Below are positions 44,034 to 53,113 of a stretch of 54,504 nt of DNA, piece by piece. The translations under genes and the position numbers were made by a program. This DNA comes from an uncultured Porphyromonadaceae bacterium (GTDB lineage: Bacteria > Bacteroidota > Bacteroidia > Bacteroidales > Muribaculaceae): assembly GCA_947175265.1 (NCBI GenBank), contig CAMWMD010000017.1, forward strand, positions 1-54,504, read 5' to 3'. Below the pieces are notes generated by a model that was not told the DNA's origin, did no database searches, and worked only from the letters and a program-made list of their open reading frames with translations. The number at the start of each line of letters is the position of its first letter. Position 1 is the first letter of the stretch.

Positions 44034-44063
44034 AAAAAAGAGGGAGTGGAAGCCACCCCCTCT
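44034..44063 (-). terminator. Terminator after the YtxH pair
   Basis: On the minus strand AGAGGG-G-GTGG pairs with CCAC-T-CCCTCT around a CTT loop, followed by T6. It lies about 30 bases past the second YtxH stop and 24 bases before the holin-X-like start. Confidence 0.83.
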
Positions 44064-44093
44064 GAGATAGAGTTTCTTTAGATATGTAAAGTA

Positions 44094-44285
44094 TCACTCA
44101 GCATTTGCGAGTTCAGCCACGAGAGCGTCGACTTCATCATCGCTGATTTTGATACCTTTCTTTTTCAGGATTGAAACAATCTTGGCACGAACATCGGCAC
44201 CCTTTTCAGGGGCAAGAAGAAGAGCCGCGCTGCAGCCTACGATGGCGCCGCCAAGAAAAGCATATAAAATATTAAGAGCTTTCAT
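44094..44285 (-). CDS. YtxH-domain small membrane protein, copy 2
   Basis: A 63-residue protein: one N-terminal membrane segment with glycine zipper spacing (ILYAFLGGAIVGCSAALLLAPEKG), then a basic/acidic helix (ADVRAKIVSILKKKGIKISDDEVDALVAELANAE). LLLAPEKG is the YtxH/gas-vesicle-GvpP-like signature. It is clearly paralogous to the gene at 44318-44521 (same MKAL start, APEKG motif and length) but diverged. These proteins are linked to envelope stress in several phyla. The two are in tandem and share a terminator. Confidence 0.85.
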   Translation of the reverse strand: MKALNILYAFLGGAIVGCSAALLLAPEKGADVRAKIVSILKKKGIKISDDEVDALVAELANAE

Positions 44286-44317
44286 TTTCTTAGAGCTTTT
44301 CAGATGATTGAATTTAG

Positions 44318-44521
44318 TTAGAGGACGTTTTCAATCTGATCCTCAATTTCGTCAACAAGTTCCTCCATTTTATCTTTCTTTAGGACGATTCCTTTCTCTT
44401 TGAGAGCCTTGATTATTCTCTTACGGGTATCGTCACCTTTCTCAGGAGCAACGAGAAGACCTACTGCCGCACCTGCGACAGCACCACCGATAACGGCGCA
44501 TATTACATGAAGTGCTTTCAT
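44318..44521 (-). CDS. YtxH-domain small membrane protein, copy 1
   Basis: A 67-residue protein with a glycine-rich membrane segment (VICAVIGGAVAGAAVGLLVAPEKGDDTRKRIIKAL) and a charged helix ending in EDQIENVL. It is the first gene of the tandem YtxH pair, 32 bases before copy 2. The two copies share the order MKAL, G-rich helix, APEKG, D-R-K, KGI and an acidic tail, so one is a duplication of the other. I found no consensus promoter upstream in the 126-base gap after DUF3332. Confidence 0.85.
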   Translation of the reverse strand: MKALHVICAVIGGAVAGAAVGLLVAPEKGDDTRKRIIKALKEKGIVLKKDKMEELVDEIEDQIENVL

Positions 44522-44647
44522 TTCTTTGATTTATTTATTGGTTAATATTATTCTTTTTGGTGTTATCTTGAGAAGATTATTCCCTCTCCTGATATTTTAA
44601 CAAATAAAACGGAGTTTTGATTAATGCTGACGAAAATTTTTTAAAAT

Positions 44648-45193
44648 TTATAACAATCCTGCGCTTTCGGTCTTGCAGATGCCGGCGTATGCCATCACAC
44701 CCTCTTCAGAAAGATCCACCATCCTGAAATCACCCTCCGGGGTTATCATCTTCACATGCGAGTCATCTATCATGGTCATGAAAGGGTAGGCCTCTCCGTT
44801 GCTTACGACGCTCCAAGTGTTGTCGTCTGCCGTAAACTCCAAGCGAAGTTCCTTTCCTTCCGGCGAGGTTATGGTGTAACCATGGTCATCGCATGCGATG
44901 TAATAGGTTCCCTCTTCAGATTCCACAACTTTTGTTGAGGCCTGGTCGACAGGGTTATTACCGCTCCAAAATTCAATTGAGTTGAGGACAATAAGGTCGG
45001 CTATGGAAGTGACTTCGTAAACCGGAAGCACCCAGAAAGCGAAAAACACCAACTCGTTGACAAATTTGGAACCTACCTGTCTATTCCACGACAAGACACG
45101 GTTGGTAAGGGCAAAACTGCCGATGCACGACTGAAGCGGAAGAAGGGCTGCAAGGGCCAGAATAACCGCAATTGAAAATTTAATCTTTCTCAT
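44648..45193 (-). CDS. DUF3332 family lipoprotein
   Basis: A 181-residue predicted lipoprotein. Its signal is MRKIKFSIAVILALAALLPLQSC, with a lipobox Cys at about residue 23. The mature start (IGSFALTNRVLSWNRQVGSKFVNELVFFAFWVLPVYEVTSIADLIVLNSIEFW) is the DUF3332 hallmark and may include a second membrane-embedded helix. The rest is a beta-rich domain (DGYTITSPEGKELRLEFTADDNTWSV type pattern). The function is unknown. It is 51 bases downstream of the MltF-like gene. Confidence 0.85.
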   Translation of the reverse strand: MRKIKFSIAVILALAALLPLQSCIGSFALTNRVLSWNRQVGSKFVNELVFFAFWVLPVYEVTSIADLIVLNSIEFWSGNNPVDQASTKVVESEEGTYYIACDDHGYTITSPEGKELRLEFTADDNTWSVVSNGEAYPFMTMIDDSHVKMITPEGDFRMVDLSEEGVMAYAGICKTESAGLL

Positions 45194-45244
45194 ATAATTT
45201 CAATTAAAAATTTTTCAAAAGGAAAATAGGCGGACAAACAGGAT

Positions 45245-46645
45245 TTATTTCGCCATCTTCTTAAAATACTCGTAGGCAGTCATCACGCGTTCCACAAATT
45301 CTGTGGTCTCACGGCCTCTGAAGTATCCATTTTTTACAACAGGATCATTATAATACTGAGGCCTCGATTTCATGAGAGCGGCTTCACTCACACTTCCTGT
45401 CCACGTCTGCGGATCAAGACCATATTTGGAAGCAAGCGCTATGGCGTCATATATATGTCCCAAGCCACAGTTGTAGGCCGCTATTACGAACTTCATGCGT
45501 TCCGAGGGATCAGAAACCTTGTCAGCCAACGAAGAGTCGAGTTTTTTCAGAAGACGGGCGGCCGCGAGGACATTTGCATCAGGATTCCTCAATGATTCAG
45601 GACTTATACCCATGGCACGGGCTGTCGCGGGCATAAGCTGCATAAGTCCCTGAGCGCCTGCCCATGAGACGACACTGTTGTCAAAACGTGATTCATTATA
45701 CCCTATGGCAGCGAGAAGTTGCCAATCGTATCCTGTGATGTGGGCATGTCTCTTGAAAACTCCATCGTAGGGAGAAACGACACCGTTATGAACTTTCAGA
45801 CCGTATGCAGCGGTTACGTCCTCATACAAGCCGCTATTCTTACTGATCTCAAAATATTTTTTATAGACAGCCCTTAGCATATCGGAGTTGTCGGTCTTCT
45901 TATCCCATCTGTCAAGTCGGGCGGCTAATGAATCGCAATCGTTTCTCACAGCCCATGACGAGTATTGGTCAAGACTGATTTTCATACCTATGTCAAGACG
46001 GGGATAATATGACTTGTTTAACTCCGCAATATCGGAATCGACCACTGTCAAGGGAATCTCACCATGGTCGACCATCTCTATCAGATCCTCAGTGATAAGG
46101 GAGTCTTTGCTGATAGGCATAATATCTATACCTCCCCCCAATTCCTGGTTAAGATTCTTAAGCCTGTAGTGATACTTGGAATCCTTTTCCACATATACTG
46201 TTTTGCCGACAAGTTCTGTCACGTCAGAAATACGTTTAGCGCCGGCAGGCTGTACAAGCACCTGCCATGTTACCTCTTTATGTCCGGCATGCCTCACAAG
46301 GCTGTTATACTCCTCTATATATGGGACAGGGTATGCAGCCAAATCTACTTCTCCCTCCTGAACCATCTTGAGGAGAGACTGCAAAGTCGGCGCAATTTTT
46401 AAGTCGAGCACCATACCTTCATCTTCCGCAAATCTCTTGACGTTCTCGTAATCGAAACCCATTGTCTGCCCCCTGTAGTTGAAGTATGAAGTAGGGCCAT
46501 AGAGGGTAGCGGCATGCAATGTGTCAGGCTTCGACACGGTAGATTCCGTTTTTTCCGAGGATATATTTTTATTCCCCTTTGCACCACATGCTGTCAAAGA
46601 GATTAGCACCGATAAAAAAGAGAGCTTGATAAACGATATTTTCAT
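45245..46645 (-). CDS. mltF: MltF-like membrane-bound lytic murein transglycosylase
   Basis: Cuts peptidoglycan glycan strands to give 1,6-anhydroMurNAc ends. The 466-residue lipoprotein (lipobox LTAC, Cys20) has an amino-acid-binding-protein-like domain (about 45-270) and then an SLT lysozyme-like domain with catalytic Glu318 in IGYNESRFD and the GLMQLMP motif (333-339). This two-domain order matches MltF, whose binding domain senses cell-wall fragments. A -7 box CAAAGTTA (46691-46698) lies upstream. Confidence 0.92.
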   Translation of the reverse strand: MKISFIKLSFLSVLISLTACGAKGNKNISSEKTESTVSKPDTLHAATLYGPTSYFNYRGQTMGFDYENVKRFAEDEGMVLDLKIAPTLQSLLKMVQEGEVDLAAYPVPYIEEYNSLVRHAGHKEVTWQVLVQPAGAKRISDVTELVGKTVYVEKDSKYHYRLKNLNQELGGGIDIMPISKDSLITEDLIEMVDHGEIPLTVVDSDIAELNKSYYPRLDIGMKISLDQYSSWAVRNDCDSLAARLDRWDKKTDNSDMLRAVYKKYFEISKNSGLYEDVTAAYGLKVHNGVVSPYDGVFKRHAHITGYDWQLLAAIGYNESRFDNSVVSWAGAQGLMQLMPATARAMGISPESLRNPDANVLAAARLLKKLDSSLADKVSDPSERMKFVIAAYNCGLGHIYDAIALASKYGLDPQTWTGSVSEAALMKSRPQYYNDPVVKNGYFRGRETTEFVERVMTAYEYFKKMAK

Positions 46646-46690
46646 ATAGTGGAAATAGAAGTGAACAGGTCATAAATACTGCACTCAGCG

Positions 46691-46698
46691 CAAAGTTA
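46691..46698 (-). promoter_or_regulatory. Candidate -7 box for the MltF-like gene
   Basis: TAACTTTG on the minus strand (complement of 46691-46698) is a perfect -7. No TTTG stands at 19-21 bases upstream. A start of transcription near 46684 would give a leader of about 38 bases. Confidence 0.5.
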
Positions 46699-46748
46699 AG
46701 AAAAAAATTGAGATGAGGGGTGGAAAATAGAGTATATTTTCAAATTAT

Positions 46749-48650
46749 TCACTCCCGAGCCATGTACCTGCCATTTTCATAAATCAGGAATCCCTCATTG
46801 CAGAGGAAAGTCACGATTCCATTTATGGATGTCGTCTCTTTGAGGGATAGATTCTCAATCATTTGCAGAGAGGCACCTTGAGGCAATGATCTTATGTAAG
46901 AGAGTATGTCCGTCATAAGGATGTCTTTGCCGGTACTTCTTTTCTGTTTTCTTTTGGCTCGGCAAATATCACACGTATTACAAGGAGCCGCATCCTTCTC
47001 ACCGAAATATGCCAACATCCTTGTGACTCTGCAACCATCATTCCCGAAAGTATAGTCAAGCATAGCCTCAATCCTCGCAGACATGCTTTCCTTACGTTTC
47101 TCATAGATATCTTTTCCTATCAAAACGGAAGATGTCTCCTCCCTACCTGTAGGAATATAAATCATGGGGATACCCGAATGAGGAATGTAACTTATTATCT
47201 TTCGTCTTGATAATTCAAGCATAGCCTCATATATGGACTGTTCTGACAACTCCAGAATAGATGAAATCTCAGACTCGCGTATATAAATGTAATCGGTAAA
47301 AAGGCCGGTATACGCACGGAGTGTAGCTGCCAAGACTATCTCGGCGTTTTCTGAAATATCATTCAGATCGTAAAGTTCCTCCCTTTCAACGATAATTTTG
47401 AGTCGGGAACGACTGTCAGGTTCCTCGATAAAATGGAGATAGCCGGCCTGCGAAAGCAGACGCAGGGAGGCCCGGCATTGCCTTTCCTGCACCTTGAAGT
47501 TCTTGCAAAACTTAATTATGTCAAACTCCCGGACGCTGTCAAATCCCTCTCCGATACTTAGATGAAGGAAATTGCAGACCCTTTCGTAAGTCTTCTTAAT
47601 GACAGGTCTTTCGGGGAAAGATTCTGCCAATCTCCTGTGCAATACTCCGGAATCCGTTTTAGAAGCGAGAAGCACGGCGAAAGAATGCATCCCGTCACGT
47701 CCGGCGCGTCCGGCCTCCTGATAATATTCCTCCAAAGATGGGGGTAGATCATAATGAATCACCACTCTCACGTCCGGTTTGTCAATACCCATTCCGAAAG
47801 CGTTGGTGGCAACCATAACCCTTATTTTTCCCGATTGCCAATCATTTTGCCTCTCCTCCTTAATATCAAAGTCAAGACCTGCATGGTAGAATGTTGACGA
47901 TATGTCTGCCGAGAGAAGGAATTCGGAAATTTCCCGGCATCTTTTCCTACTTCTTACATATACTATGGAAGAGCCTGACGTGCGTGATAATATATGCAGC
48001 ACTTCGTGAATCTTTGTTTCCGAAGGGCGCACTATATAGCTGATATTATCTCTTGCGAAACTTTTACGGAAAATATTGCCGTTTTTAAACTCGAGTTGTG
48101 TCTGTATATCCTCAGCCACTTCGGGAGTAGCCGTTGCAGTAAGCGCGAGAATGGGGACATCGGGTTTTTCCTTTCTCAATTTCTTGATATTTCTGTAGGA
48201 GGGTCTGAAGTCATAACCCCATTGGGAAATACAGTGCGCCTCGTCAACAACAATGAGGCGGATGTTCACGGCACGAAGTTCAGCGAGAAAGCGTTCGTTC
48301 TGCAGACGCTCTGGTGAGACATAAAGAAACCTGGCATTTCCGCGAATAAGTTTTTCCCATACAAGGGAGATTTCACTTCCTTTCATACCCGAATGAAGAT
48401 AGACAGCGCGGATATTACGGCGTTTAAGGTTATCCACCTGATCCTTCATTAACGAAATCAGGGGAGTGATGACTATTGTCACACCCTCTTCAAAATATAG
48501 ACCGGGGACTTGAAATGTGATTGACTTTCCACCGCCTGTAGGCATTAGTCCCAAGGTGTCATGACCGTTGAGGACCGAGCGGATAATATCTTCCTGAAGA
48601 GGCCGGAAAGAATCATATCCCCAATATTTCTTAAGGATTTTGTGAATCAT
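46749..48650 (-). CDS. recQ: ATP-dependent DNA helicase RecQ
   Basis: Unwinds DNA 3' to 5' in recombination and fork repair. Visible: motif I TGGGKS (38-43), DEAH (136-139), SGMKGSEI and TATATPEVAED, and motif VI EYYQEAGRAGRDG. The RQC region has the zinc-binding cysteines (CRVTRMLAYFG then CNTCDIC). The 633-residue protein ends in a winged-helix-like segment (LSYIRSLPQGASLQMIENL and following) instead of an obvious HRDC domain. It lies 31 bases after recJ, so recJ and recQ appear to be one operon, a natural repair pairing. Confidence 0.93.
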   Translation of the reverse strand: MIHKILKKYWGYDSFRPLQEDIIRSVLNGHDTLGLMPTGGGKSITFQVPGLYFEEGVTIVITPLISLMKDQVDNLKRRNIRAVYLHSGMKGSEISLVWEKLIRGNARFLYVSPERLQNERFLAELRAVNIRLIVVDEAHCISQWGYDFRPSYRNIKKLRKEKPDVPILALTATATPEVAEDIQTQLEFKNGNIFRKSFARDNISYIVRPSETKIHEVLHILSRTSGSSIVYVRSRKRCREISEFLLSADISSTFYHAGLDFDIKEERQNDWQSGKIRVMVATNAFGMGIDKPDVRVVIHYDLPPSLEEYYQEAGRAGRDGMHSFAVLLASKTDSGVLHRRLAESFPERPVIKKTYERVCNFLHLSIGEGFDSVREFDIIKFCKNFKVQERQCRASLRLLSQAGYLHFIEEPDSRSRLKIIVEREELYDLNDISENAEIVLAATLRAYTGLFTDYIYIRESEISSILELSEQSIYEAMLELSRRKIISYIPHSGIPMIYIPTGREETSSVLIGKDIYEKRKESMSARIEAMLDYTFGNDGCRVTRMLAYFGEKDAAPCNTCDICRAKRKQKRSTGKDILMTDILSYIRSLPQGASLQMIENLSLKETTSINGIVTFLCNEGFLIYENGRYMARE

Positions 48651-48681
48651 ACAGTTGGGAAAAGACCTTAAATCAATCAGG

Positions 48682-50415
48682 TCAACCTTCAGAGGGGCGG
48701 ATATCCTTAATCATCAATTGTATTGAATCGAGATTTCCGCTATGCTTTGTCTGCTCGATAGTGTAGCAGATGTCAATGGGCTTATGCGAATGGATGTGTT
48801 CGAAATATTGGGCCATATTGAAAGCGATGGCATTCAGCACACGGCTCGTGCTGTTGTCTTCGAGTTCAAGTTTTATGTGCTCAAGATTTTTGCCCACCAG
48901 TTTGCTCGTGCCGAAATCAAATACATTCCTTGTGCAAAATACAGGATTCTGGTTTCCGGGACCGAAAGGATTGAATTTTTTGAGATAAGCCACAAGTTCG
49001 GGCGTTATGTCGGCAAATTCAATGGTTGAGTCAATCTCTATCATTGGAGTCAACTGGTTAGGCTGAATATGCTCTGCCACATACTCCTCAAAGCGACGTC
49101 TGAATTCAGGGATGTTCTCTTCTTTCATCGACAGTCCCACAGCATAGGTGTGTCCCCCGAAATTTTCAAGTAAATCACGGGTGGAGTTGACTGCGGAATA
49201 GATGTCAAATCCCTGCACAGAACGCGAAGAGCCGGTGGCGATACCGTTACTGTATGTAAGCACTACAGAAGGCTTATAATATAACTCTGTCAGACGCGAT
49301 GCGACAATACCTATGATACCTTTGTGCCAATCCTTATTATATACCACAATTGAGCGCTTTCCATGAATGATGTTGACGTTACGCTCAAGAAGAGTGTTGG
49401 CCTCTTCAGTGATTTTCTTGTCGAGTTCCTTGCGGTCTCTGTTATACTGGTCGATATCCTTCCCTTTTTCATACGCCTCATGGAGATCCCGGCAGACTAG
49501 AAGATCTACCGCCTCGATTCCGCTCTGCATACGCCCTGAAGCATTTATGCGTGGCCCTATTTTGAAAATCACGTCACTGATCGTGATATCTTTGTTGGTC
49601 AACTTGCAAAGACGTATTATGCTCCTAAGCCCCAGATTAGGATTGGAATTCAAACGCCTCAGCCCATGATAGGCCATCACCCTGTTTTCTCCGGTAATGG
49701 GCACTATGTCGGCCGCAATGCTGACAGCCACGAGGTCGAGCAGAGATTCAAGTTCGTTATGGTTTGTGAGACCATTGCTCAGAGCAAAGGCCTGCATGAA
49801 TTTGAAACCTACACCGCAGCCTGACAGATGCAGGCAGGGATAAGTGGAACCCGGCATTTTGGGATTCAGGATCGCGACAGCCGGAGGCAAAACCTCGTCT
49901 GGCACATGGTGATCGCAGATAATGAAATCAATACCCTTCTCCTTAGCGTAAGCAATCTCGTCGATAGCCTTGATGCCACAATCAAGAACGATGACGAGTT
50001 TGACATCATTCTCAGCAGCATACTCAATACTTTTCAGCGAGATACCATACCCTTCCTCATAGCGTGTGGGTATATAATACTCGATATTGCTGTAATAATT
50101 CTGGAGATATTTATAGACGAGGGCGACGGCGGTGGTCCCATCAACATCGTAGTCGCCGTAAATCATGATTCTCTCCTTAGCGCCCATTGCCTCGTTGAGT
50201 CTTTTTACGGCCTTGTGCATGTCGGGCATAAGGAAAGGGTCATGAAGATCGGATATGGAGGGTGAGAAGAAGGCCTGGGCCTCTTCGGGCGTGTTCACTC
50301 CTCGTCTGATCAGCAATTCTGCGATAGGGGTTGCCCCTCCGCATTGGGGGAGCATTGCGTCAGCATCCTTTTTCTGCTGATGTGTGAGGGGCTGGTAGTT
50401 CCATTTGGATATCAT
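48682..50415 (-). CDS. recJ: Single-stranded-DNA exonuclease RecJ
   Basis: A 5'-3' ssDNA exonuclease of the DHH family used in recombination, base excision and mismatch repair. The start is ATG 50415 (MISKWNYQPLT), matching homologs; the longer frame adds an unrelated stretch. Motifs: GDYDVDG (87-93), DCG (145-147), CDHH (167-170). The later segment FGGHTYAVGLSMKEENIPEFRRRFEE is the DHHA1 domain, and the C-terminal OB-like region (GNQNPVFCTRNVF) is intact. Length about 577. It is the first gene of recJ-recQ, with a perfect promoter at 50518-50549. Confidence 0.94.
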   Translation of the reverse strand: MISKWNYQPLTHQQKKDADAMLPQCGGATPIAELLIRRGVNTPEEAQAFFSPSISDLHDPFLMPDMHKAVKRLNEAMGAKERIMIYGDYDVDGTTAVALVYKYLQNYYSNIEYYIPTRYEEGYGISLKSIEYAAENDVKLVIVLDCGIKAIDEIAYAKEKGIDFIICDHHVPDEVLPPAVAILNPKMPGSTYPCLHLSGCGVGFKFMQAFALSNGLTNHNELESLLDLVAVSIAADIVPITGENRVMAYHGLRRLNSNPNLGLRSIIRLCKLTNKDITISDVIFKIGPRINASGRMQSGIEAVDLLVCRDLHEAYEKGKDIDQYNRDRKELDKKITEEANTLLERNVNIIHGKRSIVVYNKDWHKGIIGIVASRLTELYYKPSVVLTYSNGIATGSSRSVQGFDIYSAVNSTRDLLENFGGHTYAVGLSMKEENIPEFRRRFEEYVAEHIQPNQLTPMIEIDSTIEFADITPELVAYLKKFNPFGPGNQNPVFCTRNVFDFGTSKLVGKNLEHIKLELEDNSTSRVLNAIAFNMAQYFEHIHSHKPIDICYTIEQTKHSGNLDSIQLMIKDIRPSEG

Positions 50416-50517
50416 CACTGATAGGAAGTTCTTGATGCTGACTGGCCGTAAGGTTGTCTCAGCGGTATATTGGAAGGTTAACGCTATGGGCGTCGCCACG
50501 AGGATGAATTATGAATG

Positions 50518-50549
50518 CAAATTTACAAAAAAAAAGCGTCGTTTGCAAA
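50518..50549 (-). promoter_or_regulatory. recJ-recQ promoter
   Basis: On the minus strand: TTTG (complement of 50546-50549), exactly 20 bases, then TAAATTTG (complement of 50518-50525). Both boxes match. Transcription is expected near 50511, about 95 bases upstream of the recJ ATG at 50415. Confidence 0.82.
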
Positions 50550-50588
50550 TCTGGCGGTAAAGGAATGATAGAGATTAAGTTTTTTTCG

Positions 50589-50596
50589 TAATTTTG
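50589..50596 (+). promoter_or_regulatory. -7 box upstream of the alpha/beta hydrolase gene
   Basis: TAATTTTG at 50589-50596 is a perfect -7. No clear TTTG lies at -33. The leader of about 60 bases contains AAACCCCG (50620-50627) and a small hairpin CCCC-GATAATGACA-GGGG (50623-50640), recalling the thrS and gdhA leaders. Confidence 0.58.
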
Positions 50597-50662
50597 CACC
50601 ACCAAAGCGAGCGACGTAGAAACCCCGATAATGACAGGGGGAACATTCGCTTAACGAAGAAT

Positions 50663-51448
50663 ATGGAAAAGGATATTGATATTAACGGAATAAACATTCA
50701 TTATGAGGAGACCGGAGATTCGTCGGGCTCACCTGTAGTGATCATGCATGGCTGGGGATGCGACCATACCACTGTAAGGAGTGTGGCTATCCCCCTTGAA
50801 TCGGGTATGAGGGTCATAAACGTGGATTTGCCCGGACATGGTAAAAGCGATGAGCCTTCCGAGGTGTGGGGGGTGGAGGAGTATACCCGCTGTATGGAGG
50901 AATTCCTGAGCCGACTTAAACTTGAATCGCCGGCCCTGATAGGTCATTCTTTCGGAGGCAGAATCTCCATACTGCTCTCGTCGCGTAATCCCATAAAGAA
51001 AGTGGTTCTCGTCGATGCGGCAGGAGTTAGACCGCGTCACGGTATAGGATGGTATGTGAAAGTTTACCGTTTCAAGATGCTCAAGCGTATGTTGCTTATG
51101 CTATATGGAAAAGAGAAGGGGGAGAAGAAAATTGCTGAGATGCGAGACAGGAAAGGTTCGGCCGACTATAGGAACGCGAGCCCGATGATGAAGCGTATTC
51201 TCAGCAAATGCGTGAATGAGGATCTGAAGTCGGTCATGCCGTCGATAACTGCCTCCACACTTTTGGTGTGGGGAGAAAATGATACTGCAACTCCACTGTC
51301 GGACGCAAAGATAATGGAGCGCATTATCCCTGATGCCGGGTTGGTTTCATTCCCGGATTGCGGGCATTACAGTTTTCTTGACAATCCGGGAGGTTTCAGG
51401 GCTGTGATCATGGAGTTTTTTAAGAATGAACTTAAGAAACGTAACTGA
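50663..51448 (+). CDS. Alpha/beta hydrolase
   Basis: A 261-residue cytosolic alpha/beta hydrolase with a complete triad: nucleophile in GHSFGG, Asp in WGENDTATPLSDA and His in DCGHYSFLDNPGGF. The oxyanion HGW is in VIMHGWGCDHTTV. The start is ATG 50663 (MEKDIDINGINIHYEET); the longer frame begins inside the leader. It directly precedes the membrane-anchored Mur-ligase-like gene (34-base gap) and is very probably co-transcribed with it. The substrate is unknown; a peptide or ester linked to a cell-wall precursor is a reasonable guess from context. Confidence 0.87.
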   Translation: MEKDIDINGINIHYEETGDSSGSPVVIMHGWGCDHTTVRSVAIPLESGMRVINVDLPGHGKSDEPSEVWGVEEYTRCMEEFLSRLKLESPALIGHSFGGRISILLSSRNPIKKVVLVDAAGVRPRHGIGWYVKVYRFKMLKRMLLMLYGKEKGEKKIAEMRDRKGSADYRNASPMMKRILSKCVNEDLKSVMPSITASTLLVWGENDTATPLSDAKIMERIIPDAGLVSFPDCGHYSFLDNPGGFRAVIMEFFKNELKKRN

Positions 51449-51482
51449 AAGGATAAAATAAACTGACAATTACTTTAGAGTT

Positions 51483-53087
51483 ATGATTGCTTTTTTAATA
51501 GTAGTATATGTAATTTGCGGTGTATATCTCATCCTTAATCTCAAGCATGATATACACATGTTGCAGCAGAATAGTTACCGGTTGCCGAGATACTGGCGCT
51601 ATCTGAAAGATGACATCACGAATATGTCGCGCCTCATAGATGTCGCGCTTCTGTTTCTGACATTCTCCACCCTTGTGACTCCGGTAATTTCCTCACTGAT
51701 TGTAGGGTGCGTGTCGCTGTCGAAAATATGGTTGATCTTAAACAAGAAGTTTAAGAAGCCACTCGTCTTCACCCGTAGGGTATGGCGCATATATTCTGTT
51801 GCGGGAGTGTTGTCGGTGGGAGCGTATCTTGCGGTGATGTTATCTGCCGGAATTCGTTCCAACATCTTCGGAATGTATCATGGTGTGACTTTGACACTTG
51901 GCACTCTTCTTGTGTTGGCCATTTTCTCATGGGGTGTGGTAATGCTTTCGGTGGTTATCCTGATGCCGGTAGAGAAAATGATAAACAGGTATTATTGGAA
52001 CGAGGCTTCCTCAATATTGAAATCGATGCCGGATCTTAAGGTCGTAGGAATAACGGGGTCATACGGCAAGACAAGTACCAAGCATTATCTTGACAGAATA
52101 CTTGCTGAGGAGTTTGATGTGATAATGACTCCCGGCTCTTTCAACACTCCAATGGGTGTGATACGTACTGTCAGGGAGATGATGAAGCCATATCACAAGA
52201 TTTTTATCTGTGAGATGGGTGCGAAGCAGGTTGGGGATATAAAGGAGATTTGTGATCTGGTGCATCCGCAGATGGGTATTGTGACGGCGGTGGGCCCGAT
52301 GCATCTGGAGACCTTCAAGAACATGGATAATGTGCAGAAAACAAAATTTGAACTTGTAGATGCATTGCCGAAAGATGGTCTGGCTGTCGTGAATAACGAT
52401 TTTGATTATTGCGCTTCCCGTAAGGTGGATAATATTGAGGCCATACGTTATAGCGTTGAGAGTGACCAAGGTGGAGAATGCGCTTATTTCGCAGAAAATA
52501 TCATATATTCACCGGAAGGAACATCGTTTACCATCAGGGGCCCTAAAGGTTTCTCGCTTGATTTGAAAACGAAACTTGTTGGAAGTTGCAATATTTCCAA
52601 TCTTCTGGCAGCGGTAATAGTTGCTCTCCGCCTCGGAATGAATGAAGATAAGATAAAGAGGGGAGTGGCTGCTATAGAGCAGGTGGAACATCGTTTGAGT
52701 GTAAAGCGCACTCCGGGTGGAGTGACGATAATTGACGATGCCTTCAATTCAAATCCCTCAGGCTCTAAGATGGCATTGGAGGTGCTTTCGGGATTCAGAA
52801 AAGGGAAGAGGATTGTGGTGACTCCCGGAATGATAGAACTCGGTGACAAGCAGGAGGAGTTAAACAAGGAATTGGGCAAGACAATCGCCGGGAGTTGTGA
52901 TGTGGCTATCGTTGTAGGGCTTTACAATCGTGATGCCATTGTTTCCGGAATAAAGGAAGGGAATTTAAAAAATGATAATCTGTATCTCGTAAGTGATTTT
53001 AATGAGGCGCAGAAAGTGTTGTCTGAGATTCTTTCATCGGGAGATACGGTATTATATGAAAATGATTTGCCGGATTCATTCAAATAA
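51483..53087 (+). CDS. MurF-like Mur ligase with an N-terminal membrane domain
   Basis: A 534-residue protein: N-terminal membrane segments at about 1-20, 50-80, 100-122 and 130-165, then a Mur-ligase ATP-dependent amide-bond-forming core. Core motifs are GITGSYGKTSTKHYLD (Walker A, about 190-205), EMGAKQVGDIKEI, VGPMHLETFKNMDNV, and DDAFNSNPSGSKMALEVL (the MurF-type DDAYNANP motif). Canonical MurF is soluble and lacks the membrane part, so this is a paralog that adds an amino acid or peptide to an unknown acceptor. It pairs with the upstream hydrolase. A terminator follows at 53114-53147. Confidence 0.85.
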   Translation: MIAFLIVVYVICGVYLILNLKHDIHMLQQNSYRLPRYWRYLKDDITNMSRLIDVALLFLTFSTLVTPVISSLIVGCVSLSKIWLILNKKFKKPLVFTRRVWRIYSVAGVLSVGAYLAVMLSAGIRSNIFGMYHGVTLTLGTLLVLAIFSWGVVMLSVVILMPVEKMINRYYWNEASSILKSMPDLKVVGITGSYGKTSTKHYLDRILAEEFDVIMTPGSFNTPMGVIRTVREMMKPYHKIFICEMGAKQVGDIKEICDLVHPQMGIVTAVGPMHLETFKNMDNVQKTKFELVDALPKDGLAVVNNDFDYCASRKVDNIEAIRYSVESDQGGECAYFAENIIYSPEGTSFTIRGPKGFSLDLKTKLVGSCNISNLLAAVIVALRLGMNEDKIKRGVAAIEQVEHRLSVKRTPGGVTIIDDAFNSNPSGSKMALEVLSGFRKGKRIVVTPGMIELGDKQEELNKELGKTIAGSCDVAIVVGLYNRDAIVSGIKEGNLKNDNLYLVSDFNEAQKVLSEILSSGDTVLYENDLPDSFK

Positions 53088-53113
53088 ACCTGGATGTGGC
53101 AATTGAAAAGAAT

